Source: Streptomyces sp. XD-27
GTDB lineage: Bacteria > Actinomycetota > Actinomycetes > Streptomycetales > Streptomycetaceae
Assembly (NCBI RefSeq): GCF_030553055.1
Contig: NZ_CP130713.1
Span: forward strand, 744,001-808,000
Length of the DNA stretch: 64,000 nucleotides
Direction: 5' to 3'
The position numbers and the translations under genes are program-made. Shown in pieces: positions 14,874 through 23,149 of the stretch. Position 1 is the stretch's first letter; each line of letters opens with the position of its first letter. Under the pieces are notes generated by a model. That model was not told where the DNA came from and made no database searches. It worked only from the letters and a program-made list of their open reading frames with translations.

Positions 14874-15584
14874 ATGACCGGAATGGACGCTCGTTTTCTT
14901 GGCATCGCTGAGCTGGTCGAGGCTCCCTCCGTGGCGGTCGTAGTCGACGTCATGCGTGCTTTCACTGTGGCTGCCTGGGCCTTTGCCCAGGGGGCGGAAA
15001 AGATCGTTCTTGCTGAGTCGCTGGACGAAGCTCTGGCGCTCAAGGCTCGCCACCCGGATTGGGTGGCGCTCAAAGACGGTCCGCCCGCGCCCGGGTTCGA
15101 CACCGTCAACTCGCCGGGCCTGCTGCGGTCTCTTGACCTTGGCGGACGGACCGTTGTGCAGAAAACCACGGCAGGGACAGTCGGCGCCCTTGCGGTCAAG
15201 GAGGCGCCGCTGGTGCTGTGCGCCAGCTTCGTGGTGGCTGAGGCCACGGCTCGGCTTTTGCGGACACGCAAGAGTGACAGTGTCACGTTCGTGGTCACTG
15301 GCGACGATGGACAGGCCGATGAAGATCTGGCGTGTGCTCAATACATCGCTCGGAGGGTCACCGAGGCCGGGGCGGATATTGCCGAGTTCCTCCGCCGCGC
15401 TGCCGAGTCGCGCGCCGCCACCGAACTGGCGGAGGGAGTGCGTCAAGGAGTCCATCCTGATGACGTTGCGCTCTGTCTTGAGGTCGACCGGTTTCCCTTC
15501 GCCATGGTGGCGACCCTGGAAGGCTCGCTCATGGTCCTGCGTCCACGCACGATACCTTCGCTGACGGACGAGGACCCGGTCTGA
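14874..15584 (+). CDS. ComB-like 2-phosphosulfolactate phosphatase family protein
   Basis: A 236-aa protein of the ComB family, Mg-dependent phosphatases named for coenzyme M synthesis. Family-like blocks: [22 protein letters not shown] near the N terminus, DTVNSPG around residue 78, a KTTAGT stretch (family usually TTNGT) and the ATARLL and [19 protein letters not shown] region. Actinobacteria do not make coenzyme M, so the real substrate is unknown. The ATG at 14874 has only a weak ribosome site; ATG 14883 is an alternative start. Flanked by non-coding sequence on one side and IS debris on the other. Confidence 0.75.
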   Translation: MTGMDARFLGIAELVEAPSVAVVVDVMRAFTVAAWAFAQGAEKIVLAESLDEALALKARHPDWVALKDGPPAPGFDTVNSPGLLRSLDLGGRTVVQKTTAGTVGALAVKEAPLVLCASFVVAEATARLLRTRKSDSVTFVVTGDDGQADEDLACAQYIARRVTEAGADIAEFLRRAAESRAATELAEGVRQGVHPDDVALCLEVDRFPFAMVATLEGSLMVLRPRTIPSLTDEDPV

Positions 15585-15655
15585 TCGCCGGTGAGGTCTA
15601 CTTCGGCCTTGAGGAACATCGGTACAGCCGTTGGCACTGAGATTGGTCTTGGGGT

Positions 15656-16311
15656 CTAGGGCCCGTCTGACAAATGATCACTGGGCGGGTCTATTGTGTC
15701 TGGTGCTATTTGCCTTGCTGTGCTGGCATCGGCCAGCGATTCTGGGCCGGTGCCAGGACAGCGGAAGAGGAAGCGGCAGCAAGAGGTCGCGAGGCGGCAG
15801 CTTGCTGCTCGCGACGCGGTGGGCGCGGGACGGTGGGAGGTGCTGGTGCAGCCGACCACTTATCGGCTGAGTCTGTTCGTGCCGGACCCTGCATGCGAGC
15901 CCGACGTTGGAGACCGCGATCATTGATCTCGTGGTGGGTCGTGGGGAGTTGGCGGATGCGGCGTGGGAGCGGATAGCTCCGCTCTTGCCGCAGGTGGATG
16001 GCCGGGGCGGCCGTGAGGGGATCACCGGCAGGTGGTGAACGGGGTGCTGTGGCGGTTGCGGACCGGGGCTCCGCGTCCCCCGCGAGGGCGCCGGTCGGCC
16101 CCGCACCCGCCCAGACCGCTTGATCGCCGACAAGGCGTATGCGTGCCGCGCGTCGGCGGACGCCGCCCGCGTTCGACACCGAGGCCTACAAGCACCGCAA
16201 CGTCGTCGAACGCTGCTTCAACCGCCTCAAGCAATTCCGGGCAGTGGCCACCCGCAGCACTCATCCTCTGGCTCCGCGAACCAGCCGGGTGATTTGTCAG
16301 ACAGGCCCTAG
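15656..16311 (+). mobile_element. Degenerate IS5-type insertion sequence with terminal repeats
   Basis: The ends match as 20-bp inverted repeats with one mismatch: CTAGGGCCCGTCTGACAAAT at 15656-15675 and the complement of CTAGGGCCTGTCTGACAAAT at 16292-16311. The outer CTAG on both sides may be a target duplication, as in several IS5-group elements. At about 656 bp it is shorter than a working copy because the transposase has lost its centre. The right end lies directly against another broken transposase region. Confidence 0.8.
15922..16290 (+). pseudogene. IS5-type transposase remnant
   Basis: The N-terminal part reads IIDLVVGRGELADAAW then ERIAPLLPQV and, after a frame change, VNGVLWRLRTGAP, a typical IS5-family start. 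The sequence then jumps to the C-terminal part (LIADKAYACRAS, then in another frame FDTEAYKHRNVVERCFNRLKQFRAVATR). The central catalytic region is missing and at least two frame changes are needed, so it is inactive. The 250 bases between the left terminal repeat and this frame have no recognisable product. Confidence 0.8.
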
Positions 16312-16453
16312 TGGCGCTGCTTGCGGCGATGGCGAACCAGCCGACAGGGTCCGCGGTCACGTGACCTTCTTCTGCCAGCTTCTTCAGGCGGCCGCGGGTG
16401 GTTTCCACCCGCGCCGGAGTCGAGACGTCCTCGCCGATCGCCGCAGCAGGCAT
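16311..16453 (-). pseudogene. Winged-HTH-like fragment
   Basis: Reading leftward from 16453, the frame gives MPAAAIGEDVSTPARVETTR then GRLKKLAEEGHVTADPVGWF. This resembles the C-terminal helix-turn-helix tail seen in proteins next to Streptomyces transposases. It runs into the right repeat of the neighbouring IS, so it is a fragment rather than a gene. The assignment rests on pattern only. Confidence 0.4.
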
Positions 16454-16866
16454 TCCTCCGGCGTTTTGACCTGCAGCACACGTTCCGCCTGTTCAAGCAG
16501 ACTCTGGGCTGGACACGACCCAAGCTGCGGGACCCGGAAGCGGCCGACCGCTGGACCTGGCTGATCATCGCCAGCACACACCCAGCTCCGACTCGCCCGG
16601 CCCCTCGCCCAGGACCTGCGGCACCCCTGGGAGAAGCCGGCTGGCCCCGCGCAGCTGACCCCGGCCCGCGTCCGCCGGGCGTTTCGGAACCTCCGCGCGA
16701 CCATGCTCTGTCCCGCCAGAGCACCCAAACCCCACAGGCCCGGCCCCGGACGGCCGCCCGGCGCGAGGAACAGGCACCGGGCACCCCGCTACGACGTGGG
16801 CAAAACCGTCCGCCGCGAGAAGGCACTCACCGCTCTACAACGGGCCGTCTTGGGGAGACCTCATGA
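16454..16866 (+). pseudogene. Transposase C-terminal remnant, frameshifted
   Basis: RFDLQHTFRLFKQTLGWTR followed by PKLRDPEAADRWTWLIIA is the conserved end of a DDE transposase found in many Streptomyces. The frame then breaks near 16571. In the next frame it continues as HTQLRLARPLAQDLRHPWEK, ARVRRAFRNLRATM, RYDVGKTVRREKALTAL and a stop near 16868. The N-terminal catalytic part is absent. Confidence 0.75.
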
Positions 16867-16875
16867 GGAGTGACG

Positions 16876-17064
16876 CTACGAGCGCCGAGCCGCCGGGAGA
16901 GTGACACCGAGGACTCCGCCTGCACCACCGCCGAGCACCAGGCCGATAGCCATGTTGTCGAAGACAGCCAGCCCGAGCACGAGCCCGACTGCGATACCGA
17001 TCATCATGCCTACAACAAACCCTGTGCTGATAGACGGTGCTCCAGCGTCCTCATTGTTCGTCAC
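16876..17064 (-). CDS. Small glycine-rich membrane protein
   Basis: A 62-aa protein from GTG 17064 (VTNNEDAGAPS...). Two adjacent hydrophobic, glycine-zipper-like segments (FVVGMMIGIAVGLVLGLAVF and AIGLVLGGGAGGVLGV) suggest a membrane-inserting hairpin. The open frame extends upstream to 17145, but the extra residues look unlike the rest. Function not recognised. Confidence 0.55.
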   Translation of the reverse strand: MTNNEDAGAPSISTGFVVGMMIGIAVGLVLGLAVFDNMAIGLVLGGGAGGVLGVTLPAARRS

Positions 17065-17184
17065 ACGATCATTGTGCCGAACGTGCCTTCGCAGGCGAGA
17101 TCCAATACGGCCAACCTTCGAAGCAGGCCAGACCTTAAAGAACAAGCTAATGCGAGATCGTTCCAGATCTGCGCCGCCTGCCCC

Positions 17185-17913
17185 TCAATCTGCGGGGTCA
17201 GGCGGCCATGGACCCAGTTCCGGCAAGTGGGGGCCGGTCGTGTCGAGGTGGCCGTCGGTGCTGCGGCCGGCCATCCAAGCCGCAAGGTCACGCACTGCTC
17301 CGAAGACCTCGATCGTCACGCCAGTACCCAGGGCTTGGGCGAACTCATCGTCAGTGGCCCGCAAGAGCAGCCGAGTGCCGACTGGGGCACGGTCGGACAG
17401 GAAGTCCAGAGCGTGCAGGGCGAAGTCCCGCGGCCAGTCGCGGGGGCGGTAGCCGACCGCGAGGTCAACAGCATGGATCTCTGCTTCTCGCCACCGTGCC
17501 AGCGCAGTATCCAGCACCCTGGCATGGCGGAACCGGACCGCGCGTTGCCAATCTGCTGCCGTCAGCCGACTCCAGGTATCTTCCAGTGCCCGCTGGGTCA
17601 GCCTCAGTTCCTCGCGAAGCTCGGCCAGGGGCCGGGCCGCCCCTTGGTCGATGGACTGGTCACGCTCTGCCTGTCCGCCGTCGTACATATCGATGAGCTC
17701 GCCCTGCAGAGCAGCCAGTGCCTGCCGCTCGAAGGCACGGGCGTTGTCGGCAAGGTGCTGGAGGACGTGCCCGCGGGTCCACCCCGGCAGGGCAGAGGAT
17801 GCTTCCTTCTGCTGGTCGTCGAGTTGATCGACCAGTTCAAGCACCCGGGCATGCGACTGCGAGACCCGAACCACCAGTTCGTCAGGAGCCATGAGCGAGT
17901 TGACCACTGCCAA
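17185..17913 (-). CDS. Mycothiol-dependent maleylpyruvate isomerase family protein
   Basis: A 242-aa DinB-fold protein. LPGWTRGHVLQHLADNARAF near residue 42 is the hallmark of this family, the His providing a metal ligand, and HAVDLAVGYRPRDWP supplies further conserved residues about position 145. The C-terminal MDMPI-like domain ends the protein. Characterised members use mycothiol as cofactor in isomerisation or thiol transfer; the substrate here is unknown. A second start, ATG at 17892, is possible. It is a free-standing gene between a small membrane protein and a broken acetyltransferase. Confidence 0.85.
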   Translation of the reverse strand: MAVVNSLMAPDELVVRVSQSHARVLELVDQLDDQQKEASSALPGWTRGHVLQHLADNARAFERQALAALQGELIDMYDGGQAERDQSIDQGAARPLAELREELRLTQRALEDTWSRLTAADWQRAVRFRHARVLDTALARWREAEIHAVDLAVGYRPRDWPRDFALHALDFLSDRAPVGTRLLLRATDDEFAQALGTGVTIEVFGAVRDLAAWMAGRSTDGHLDTTGPHLPELGPWPPDPAD

Positions 17914-17982
17914 AGCCTAGCGATGTTGATCCACTTCCGATACGCGCCCTGGGGCCTGTCCGACGGGTCGAGCGCAGGTGCG

Positions 17983-18420
17983 CTACTGAAGTGGATTGGG
18001 TGATGTCGGGCCCGTTCGGCTGGCGGTGGCCGGTTCGGTCCGATCGCACCGTTGTGTGGGATACGCGCAGGGTGAGGCGACGAGGGCCCGGTGGTATCGG
18101 GTGTAGGTCTCGAAGACCTCGGCGACCTTGAAACCGAGCCGGGTCAGCACGGCGCCACTCCTGTCATTTCCGTGGGTGACGCCCGCGAACACGTCGGTGG
18201 CGCCCAACACAGTGGCTCCGTACTCGATCAGCGCACGGCAGGCTGCCGTGGCGTACCCATGTCCCGTTGCCTCGTGGTCGAGCCAGTATCCGAAGCCGTA
18301 CTTGGGTGGGTTGACGGCCACAAGGTCAACGCGGCCGATGAGGGCGCCGTGAAGAAGGATGCCGCAGCGGAGGGACGGATTGGGGTCGTTGAGCAACTCG
18401 GCATGTGCCGTCTTGTGGGC
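17983..18420 (-). pseudogene. GNAT acetyltransferase fused to a transposase head
   Basis: The frame encodes most of a RimJ/RimL-type N-acetyltransferase: LIGRVDLVAVNPPKYGFGYW, GHGYATAACRALIEYG (acetyl-CoA loop), TDVFAGVTHGNDRSGAVLTR, LGFKVAEVFETYTRYHRAL. Its own N terminus is missing. The open frame instead continues upstream without a stop into IS transposase sequence (GIPLAVAVSGANMHDSLA), forming a 228-codon chimera up to 18669. About 30 residues of the acetyltransferase appear lost, including part of the first strand and helix, so activity is doubtful. Confidence 0.8.
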
Positions 18421-18823
18421 GAGGCTGTCGTGCATGTTCGCGCCGGACACGGCGACGGCGAGCGGGATGCCCTGGGCATCGGACAGCACGTGCAGCTTGC
18501 TGCCCTTCTTGCCGCGATCGACCGGGTTCGGCCCGGTCAGCGATCCCCCCTTTCGGCGCGAACGGAGGCCGCGTCGACGGTCGCCGAGGTCCAGTCCACC
18601 TCGCTCCGGGCCCCGAGTTCGTCCAGCACCGCCCGGTGTAGCCGACGCCACGGGCCGGCCTCGGTCCATACCGTGAAGCGGCGATGCGCGGTGGCGGGCG
18701 ACGTGCCGAACGACGGCAGCAACGGGGCGGCCCAGAGTTCATCAGGAACCAGACGCTTCGATAGATCAGCACCCACGACCGGCAGCATGCCGCACGAACA
18801 TCACGTCACGTGAGACAACCTCT
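18421..18823 (-). mobile_element. IS transposase 5' half with terminal repeat
   Basis: Leftward-reading IS5-type element starting at the end AGAGGTTGTCTCACGTG (18823-18807). The transposase reads LVPDELWAAPLLPSF, TAHRRFTVWTEAGPWRRLH and DWTSATVDAASVRA. A frame change follows, then GGSLTGPNPVDRGKKGSKLHV and LSDAQGIPLAVAVSGANMHD, where it is cut and joined to the GNAT gene. The 3' half and second end are missing. Confidence 0.8.
18807..18823. repeat. 17-bp IS end, copy 1
   Basis: CACGTGAGACAACCTCT, identical in sequence and orientation to 19534-19550. It is the outer end of the 5' IS half and overlaps the stop codon of the DinB-type gene. Confidence 0.8.
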
Positions 18824-19406
18824 AAGCCTTGATGGGTGCGGCCGACCTGGCGGCCTGCTCGATCTTCGCGCAGTAGGCTGCACGGGCTTCCTCGTCGATC
18901 TGCTTCTCGTGTTCGGCGCGCACCCCGGTCCGGCCGTCGAGGCCCTCGCGCAGGATATCGGCGTGCCCGGCATGCCGGTTGGACTCGCCGAGGACATGGA
19001 CCATGATGGCGAACAGGTTCGTGTTCGGATAAGGCTCCGGCCACCACGGCACGTGGCCGCGGGCGTCGAGGGGAAGCTCGTTGATCGTCGCGTCCGAGTG
19101 TTCCCACGTGCGCCGGTAGAACCCGATGATCTGATCGCGGGTCTCGTCCTCGGCCGCCCACAGGTCGTTGCCGTTGTAGTCCTGCCACCGGGGCAGCGGC
19201 TCCGGGGAAGGGCGGTCGAAGACCTCGCCGAAGTACCTGGCCTCGACGGTGGCCACGTGTTTGACCAGGCCGAGGAGGTTGGTCCCGGTCGCTGTCAAAG
19301 GCCGGCGGGCGTCGTATTCGGACAAGCCGTCGAGTTTCCAGAGCAGCGCCTTGCGGTCCCGCCGCAGTCTCCCGTGCAGGTTGTCTTTCGCGAATTCATC
19401 GATCAT
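18822..19406 (-). CDS. DinB-family (DUF664-type) protein
   Basis: A 194-aa protein starting MIDEFAKDNLHGRLRRD; a longer start at 19424 is possible. HVATVEARYFGEVF and HVLGESNRHAGHADILREGL supply the conserved His residues that bind metal in DinB-fold enzymes, with LLWKLDGLSEYDARRPLTAT upstream. The family includes bacillithiol- or mycothiol-linked transferases; the substrate here is unknown. Its stop codon is formed at the boundary with an IS end, and another copy of the same IS end lies 128 bases upstream of the gene, so it sits between two fragments of one IS family. Confidence 0.85.
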   Translation of the reverse strand: MIDEFAKDNLHGRLRRDRKALLWKLDGLSEYDARRPLTATGTNLLGLVKHVATVEARYFGEVFDRPSPEPLPRWQDYNGNDLWAAEDETRDQIIGFYRRTWEHSDATINELPLDARGHVPWWPEPYPNTNLFAIMVHVLGESNRHAGHADILREGLDGRTGVRAEHEKQIDEEARAAYCAKIEQAARSAAPIKA

Positions 19407-19435
19407 GCGGCATGAGCCTGCCATGGGCTGCTCGT

Positions 19436-19550
19436 GGTCTCAAGATCCCGTACGTGGTCCGCAACGACTGGCAGAGCCGAGGCTTGGCCATGGCCGCCGC
19501 CCTGACCTGCTACAAGAAGCTCGCGAAACTTGCCACGTGAGACAACCTCT
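19436..19550 (+). mobile_element. IS transposase 3'-end fragment
   Basis: Encodes KIPYVVRNDWQSRGLAMA then AALTCYKKLAKLAT and a stop, the usual C terminus of the IS family whose 5' half is at 18421-18823. It is followed by the matching end CACGTGAGACAACCTCT. Only about 30 codons remain. Confidence 0.7.
19534..19550. repeat. 17-bp IS end, copy 2
   Basis: CACGTGAGACAACCTCT, a direct repeat of 18807-18823. It overlaps the last codons and stop of the transposase fragment, as expected for a true IS terminus. Confidence 0.8.
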
Positions 19551-19640
19551 GAATGTCGGTCAGCCGTCCGTGATCAGGCCGGCGGCCGGTGAAGCAGCCG
19601 TCGATCAGGTCCGGGCGGTACTGGGTCTGCTTGCTCCCAC

Positions 19641-20300
19641 CTGCGCGAGTACTACCCGGCCGCCCTAACCGCGTTCCACGGCAGCGGCACCCTGGGGCTC
19701 GACTCTGCCCACGCCCGCACGGTCCTGGCCGCGGCACCCACCCCGGCCGCAGCGGCCCGGCTCGCCCGCAGCCAGCTGCGCGCGCTCCGGAAGCGGGCCG
19801 GGCGGCTCCGGCGCGGGGTCGAGGCCGAGGTCGGGGCCGAGGTCGGGGCCGAGGCCGAGTGGCTCCGGGAGGTCTTCCGCGGGGACCATCTGCACCAGCT
19901 GCCGCAGGTCGAGCAGCCATGGGCCGGCAAACCCAGGCCCTCGTCCAGCAGCTCGACGCGGCCTGCCAGAGCGTCAGCGATCTCGCGACGGCCACGGAGG
20001 AAGCGTTCCTCTCCCACCCGGACGCGGAGATCATCAGCAGCTTCCCGGGCCTGTCGGTCATGTCCGGGGCCCGCGTCCTGGCCGAGGTCGGCGACGACCG
20101 CGAACGGTTCGCCGATGCCCGGGCCCTGAAGGCATACGCCGGTGCGGCGCCCGTGACACGGGCCTCCGGCCGTAGCCACGTCGTGGTCGCCAGGACCGTC
20201 GAGAACCAACGACTGGCCTCCGCGGGCTACATGTGAGCCTTCGCCGCCCTGCGCTCACAGGCACCACGTGAGCACTACGACCGACGACGTGCCGGCGGCG
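19641..20300 (+). pseudogene. IS110-family transposase remnant
   Basis: REYYPAALTAFHGSGTLGLD, RTVLAAAPTPAAAARL and RGDHLHQLPQVEQ match the middle of IS110 transposases. After a frame change near 19915 it continues QTQALVQQLDAACQSV, HPDAEIISSFPGLSVMSGAR, VLAEVGDDRERFADARALKA and YAGAAPVTRASG (transposase_20 domain). A TGA at 20234-20236 replaces the Trp normally found in the G-Y-x-W-A-F-A motif, and coding resumes for some 20 codons after it. The N-terminal DEDD domain is missing. A 12-base repeat of GTCGGGGCCGAG type occurs at about 19827-19858. Confidence 0.8.
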
Positions 20301-20477
20301 AACGGGCAGAGGAGCTGGCCCGCCGGCTGCGGGAAGCAGAAGAGGGATGGCGGCGGCTGGTGAACGCCCACGCGTCCGGAAAGACCCGGCCGTTGAGCCG
20401 GCCAACCCCTAAGGCGGCTTTCCGGGTGTGCTCGGGGATCGTCCGGATGGCTCGTGCTCAGACCAGGCAGCGACCGT

Positions 20478-21071
20478 ATGAGCATGACATCGACAACAGG
20501 CACAACTCGACTGCTCTGTGTCCTCATTCCCCTCCTGCTGCTGTTATACGGTGTGCTTCGCCTGATCGACGGCATGGACGGCGACCACGGCCCGGGGGTG
20601 GCCTGGAACGTCGGCCACACGTTCTTCCTTGTCGCCTTCCTCCTGCTCGGCGCCTTCGTCGTGATGCTGCGCAGCCTCATTCCTGCGGCCACCATCCGGA
20701 TGAGAACCGCTGCCAGTGCCGCCATGGTCGCCGGAGTGTTCGGCGCAGGCTGCTTCGTCTGGGTGATCCTCGGCGATCTGTTCTCCGGCCTCGCCGAGTC
20801 CGCCCCGCTGCCCGGCCCTCTCGAGTTCGCAGGGCCGATGGCCTTCCAGCTCGGAATACTCACCCTGCTGATCATGACGGCGTCCGTACGGCCCAGGCTG
20901 CTGCCCGTGTGGAGCCCGGCGCTCGTGTTCGTGTCGTTCATCCTGATCGCGGTCAGCCTCGACCTGATCCCGCTTGCGGCCGTCGTCCTCATGGCAGGCC
21001 TCACTCCGTTGGCCCGAAGCCGCACACCGGATACCGCGCACGCGCCCGCCAGCGAGGGTGCGGCCGGCTGA
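20478..21071 (+). CDS. Integral membrane protein
   Basis: A 197-aa protein starting MSMTSTTGTTRLL (ATG 20484 is an alternative). Several hydrophobic segments are visible: about residues 8-25, a second near 38-55 (FFLVAFLLLGAFVVML), and others around 72-95, 112-130 and 142-170. No domain was recognised. It is bounded by transposase debris on both sides and shows no neighbour in the same operon. Confidence 0.65.
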   Translation: MSMTSTTGTTRLLCVLIPLLLLLYGVLRLIDGMDGDHGPGVAWNVGHTFFLVAFLLLGAFVVMLRSLIPAATIRMRTAASAAMVAGVFGAGCFVWVILGDLFSGLAESAPLPGPLEFAGPMAFQLGILTLLIMTASVRPRLLPVWSPALVFVSFILIAVSLDLIPLAAVVLMAGLTPLARSRTPDTAHAPASEGAAG

Positions 21072-21262
21072 ACGTTCCGCATCGGGCCGCCGTAGGCATC
21101 CACGGCCCCGGGAGGATCGACCACGTTCACGCCAAGGGCGTAACGGGGGCGCTCGACCCACTGATGTGCGCAACGGCAGCGGATGCTGACTTCGTTGCGG
21201 TCGCAGAGGACCATCCAGTCGCGCCGGGCGCCGCACGGGGGGGCCACATGACACAACTCCAC
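21072..21262 (-). pseudogene. Possible Cys-rich protein fragment
   Basis: The frame gives ELCHVAPPCGARRDWMVLCD and SIRCRCAHQWVERP, a cysteine pattern that could form a zinc ribbon, followed by a low-complexity tail. Upstream it is continuous with the IS C-terminal remnant at 21263-21446, and downstream it has no clear stop before the opposite gene. It looks like a remnant of a small conserved protein. Support is weak. Confidence 0.3.
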
Positions 21263-21446
21263 GACGCCGTCATTTCCCTCGCATGCAGCCGAGATTGCGT
21301 TGAGGACCAGCGCGGGGCGGGGCGCTCTCGCCGTTGCGGCTGGGGCTCATGGTGACGCGCTGCAGGGCTCGCCAGGATTGCTTGAGCTCCGCGGCGGTGC
21401 GCTCGTGCAGGGCGCGGAGGCTGCGTATGAGGCCTTTGACGATTGA
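21263..21446 (-). pseudogene. IS5-type transposase C-terminal remnant
   Basis: Leftward frame: IVKGLIRSLRALHERTAAEL then KQSWRALQRVTMSPSRNG and, after a frame change, ALVLN. This resembles the end of the transposase whose N-terminal part lies at 22520-23149 on the same strand. The two pieces bracket the coupled + strand cassette. Confidence 0.6.
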
Positions 21447-21584
21447 ATATCACTCCTGGACACTCGACTCAGGGCGTACAAGATTCCTGAGGGCATGAAC
21501 CGGGGAGGCCGTCACCTCCTGAAGCGGGACCACTACCTGAACCGGATGAGCGTCTACCACGGCCAAGAGCGCTTTACCTTCTGA
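21447..21584 (+). pseudogene. 3' fragment of a gene coupled to the next one
   Basis: A 45-codon frame running from just after a TGA to a stop at 21582-21584. The end reads AYKIPEGMNRGGRHLLKRDH and YLNRMSVYHGQERFTF. Its TGA overlaps the next ATG (TGATG), which is normal for co-translated genes. This suggests the fragment is the true end of a larger gene whose front was lost, or a small gene starting at the internal ATG (MNRGGRH, 21495). A toxin C terminus is possible because of the coupled downstream gene, but no fold is recognised. Confidence 0.4.
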
Positions 21585-22309
21585 TGGACAGGACACGGGA
21601 AGAAATGCCCAATCTCAACACCCTCGAACTGCAGTACAAGGAAATGCTTCAACGACTCCGGAAGACCAAGGAACTCACTCTCGCCGAACGTTCCTTCGGA
21701 GAGCCCTCCCTCTCCTTCAAGCAGCTTGAGGATCTGTCGCATTTCGATGCCGCCTGGGCGGGCATCCGGCTCGACAGCTCGATGCTGAGGGATTCCCTTC
21801 GACTCACCGAAGTTTCCGCCTACTGGGAATCCAAATCGTCACCGGACCAGCTCCATGGAGAGTTCCATATCCCCTCTCCCGTCGAAATTCTAGGCATGGG
21901 CCCCAGCCCTGCGGCCGAGGCGATGGAGGATCCCTTCCATCAAGAGTTTGTTGCACAACTCCGCCCTTTTGATACTGGGCAGAGGGTAGTCCCCCTGTTC
22001 CGGGCCAATATTCGGATGACGCAACAGAGCCCCTTGGAGATCTGGTTCGAGGATCAAAAGACCATCGGAGGTCCCCCTTTCCCCTATGGATACATCAAGC
22101 TCGATCTGACTTTCGTCGAATACCAGGAAGCACTGCTGCTCACCAAAGGACTTCACGGTTGGCAGTACCTCTTCACCGATGCTCCGCTCGGCACTGCGGA
22201 CTTCAACGTCGTGCGAGAGCGGCTTGAACACGGGCTCCAAGTGCTCCCCGGCCTGTTTCCTGAGGACGACTTCAGCCCGCTGCAAGAACGTCTGGAGGCC
22301 CGCCTGTGA
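21584..22309 (+). CDS. Hypothetical protein, coupled cassette
   Basis: A 241-aa soluble protein, rich in Glu, Phe and Leu, with no signal peptide or membrane segment. It starts at ATG 21584 inside the preceding stop, and its own stop overlaps the next GTG. Base composition is visibly less GC-rich than the surrounding genes, with many A/T-ending codons, which suggests later acquisition. I do not recognise a family. The arrangement (larger gene end, mid-size acidic protein, small protein, IS on both sides) resembles effector/immunity cassettes, but that is inference from layout. Confidence 0.7.
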   Translation: MDRTREEMPNLNTLELQYKEMLQRLRKTKELTLAERSFGEPSLSFKQLEDLSHFDAAWAGIRLDSSMLRDSLRLTEVSAYWESKSSPDQLHGEFHIPSPVEILGMGPSPAAEAMEDPFHQEFVAQLRPFDTGQRVVPLFRANIRMTQQSPLEIWFEDQKTIGGPPFPYGYIKLDLTFVEYQEALLLTKGLHGWQYLFTDAPLGTADFNVVRERLEHGLQVLPGLFPEDDFSPLQERLEARL

Positions 22310-22509
22310 CCCGCTACGCCAACATCCCCAAACCCATCCGCTCCGGAATAGTCCTGAAGATGTCCCCTGAATCCGCCGCGGCCTTCCTCCGATGCGAGGA
22401 GATACGCGTAGGGGCCGATTACGACGTGGTGGTCACCGACTCACGGCTGATCGAGCATCTGAAAGCCGGCCTCGGGTGGCACACCACCGCTTACCCCGGA
22501 GCAGGCTGA
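22306..22509 (+). CDS. Small hypothetical protein
   Basis: A 67-aa protein (VTRYANIPKPIRSGIVLKMS...) starting at GTG 22306 in a GTGA overlap with the preceding stop. Residues 20-60 look like a compact alpha/beta domain (SPESAAAFLRCEEIRVGADY, VVVTDSRLIEHLKAGLGW). The last few codons lie close to the broken IS at 22520, so its original C terminus may have been replaced. Function unknown. Confidence 0.6.
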   Translation: MTRYANIPKPIRSGIVLKMSPESAAAFLRCEEIRVGADYDVVVTDSRLIEHLKAGLGWHTTAYPGAG

Positions 22510-22519
22510 CGCGGCGAAG

Positions 22520-23149
22520 CCGACGGGCAGCACAGGAGTTGGGATACCTCTGATCAGGTTGTTCGTGGTTCGTGTGTCGGCGTGCAGGGCTTTTTCCGAC
22601 TGGCCTTTCGGACGGCGGATTGGGACGAGGATGCCGATGCCGGCGCCGATGTAGCCCTTGTCGGCGAGGGTGGGCAGACCGTCGGCCGCCGCTTTGTAGA
22701 GGGCGGGGAATGCGTGGAGGCGGGCGGCGGTGATGTCGGGGGTGGAGCCGGGTTCGGCGTCGGAGACCCACAGCGGGGCGCCGTCAGGGGCGGCCAGGAA
22801 CTGTACGTTGCCGCCGAACGCCTTGTGCTTCTGGCTGAACCAGAGGTCATTGCCGTTCTCGCGGAGACCGGCGACGCGGTCGGAGACGATCAGCGTGCCG
22901 TCGAGGATCACGTGGGTCATGCAGGAGGTAGCGGTAGCCGGTTGCCTGGGAGACGCCAGCGTCGCGGGCGAGGCAGTGCACGCAGCTGCGTTCGCGGAAC
23001 CAGCGCAGGACCAGCACTGCTTGGCGGTACGGGCCCAAGGCGCGTGAGTTCCTCGGAGTCCCGATCCGGCGGCGATGGGCGGCCAGCAGGCGGGCAAGGT
23101 ACTCCACGACGTGGCGTGGGACGTCGAGCGTGGCAACATAGGTAACCAA
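22520..23149 (-). pseudogene. IS5-type transposase, internally deleted and 3' truncated
   Basis: A TTG start at 23149 gives VTYVATLDVPRHVVEYLARL, RRRIGTPRNSRALGPYRQAV and ARDAGVSQATGYRYL. The sequence then jumps in another frame to the DDE part: THVILDGTLIVSDRVAGL, NDLWFSQKHKAFGGNVQFL, SDAEPGSTPDITAARLHAF, LADKGYIGAG, TRTTNNLIRG. The region between the helix-turn-helix and the first catalytic Asp is missing, and the C-terminal block with the last catalytic Glu is lost. It cannot be active. Confidence 0.85.

Noticed and set aside
15674..15920. Small frames inside the degenerate IS
   Set aside because: No similarity recognised and position suggests non-coding IS debris.
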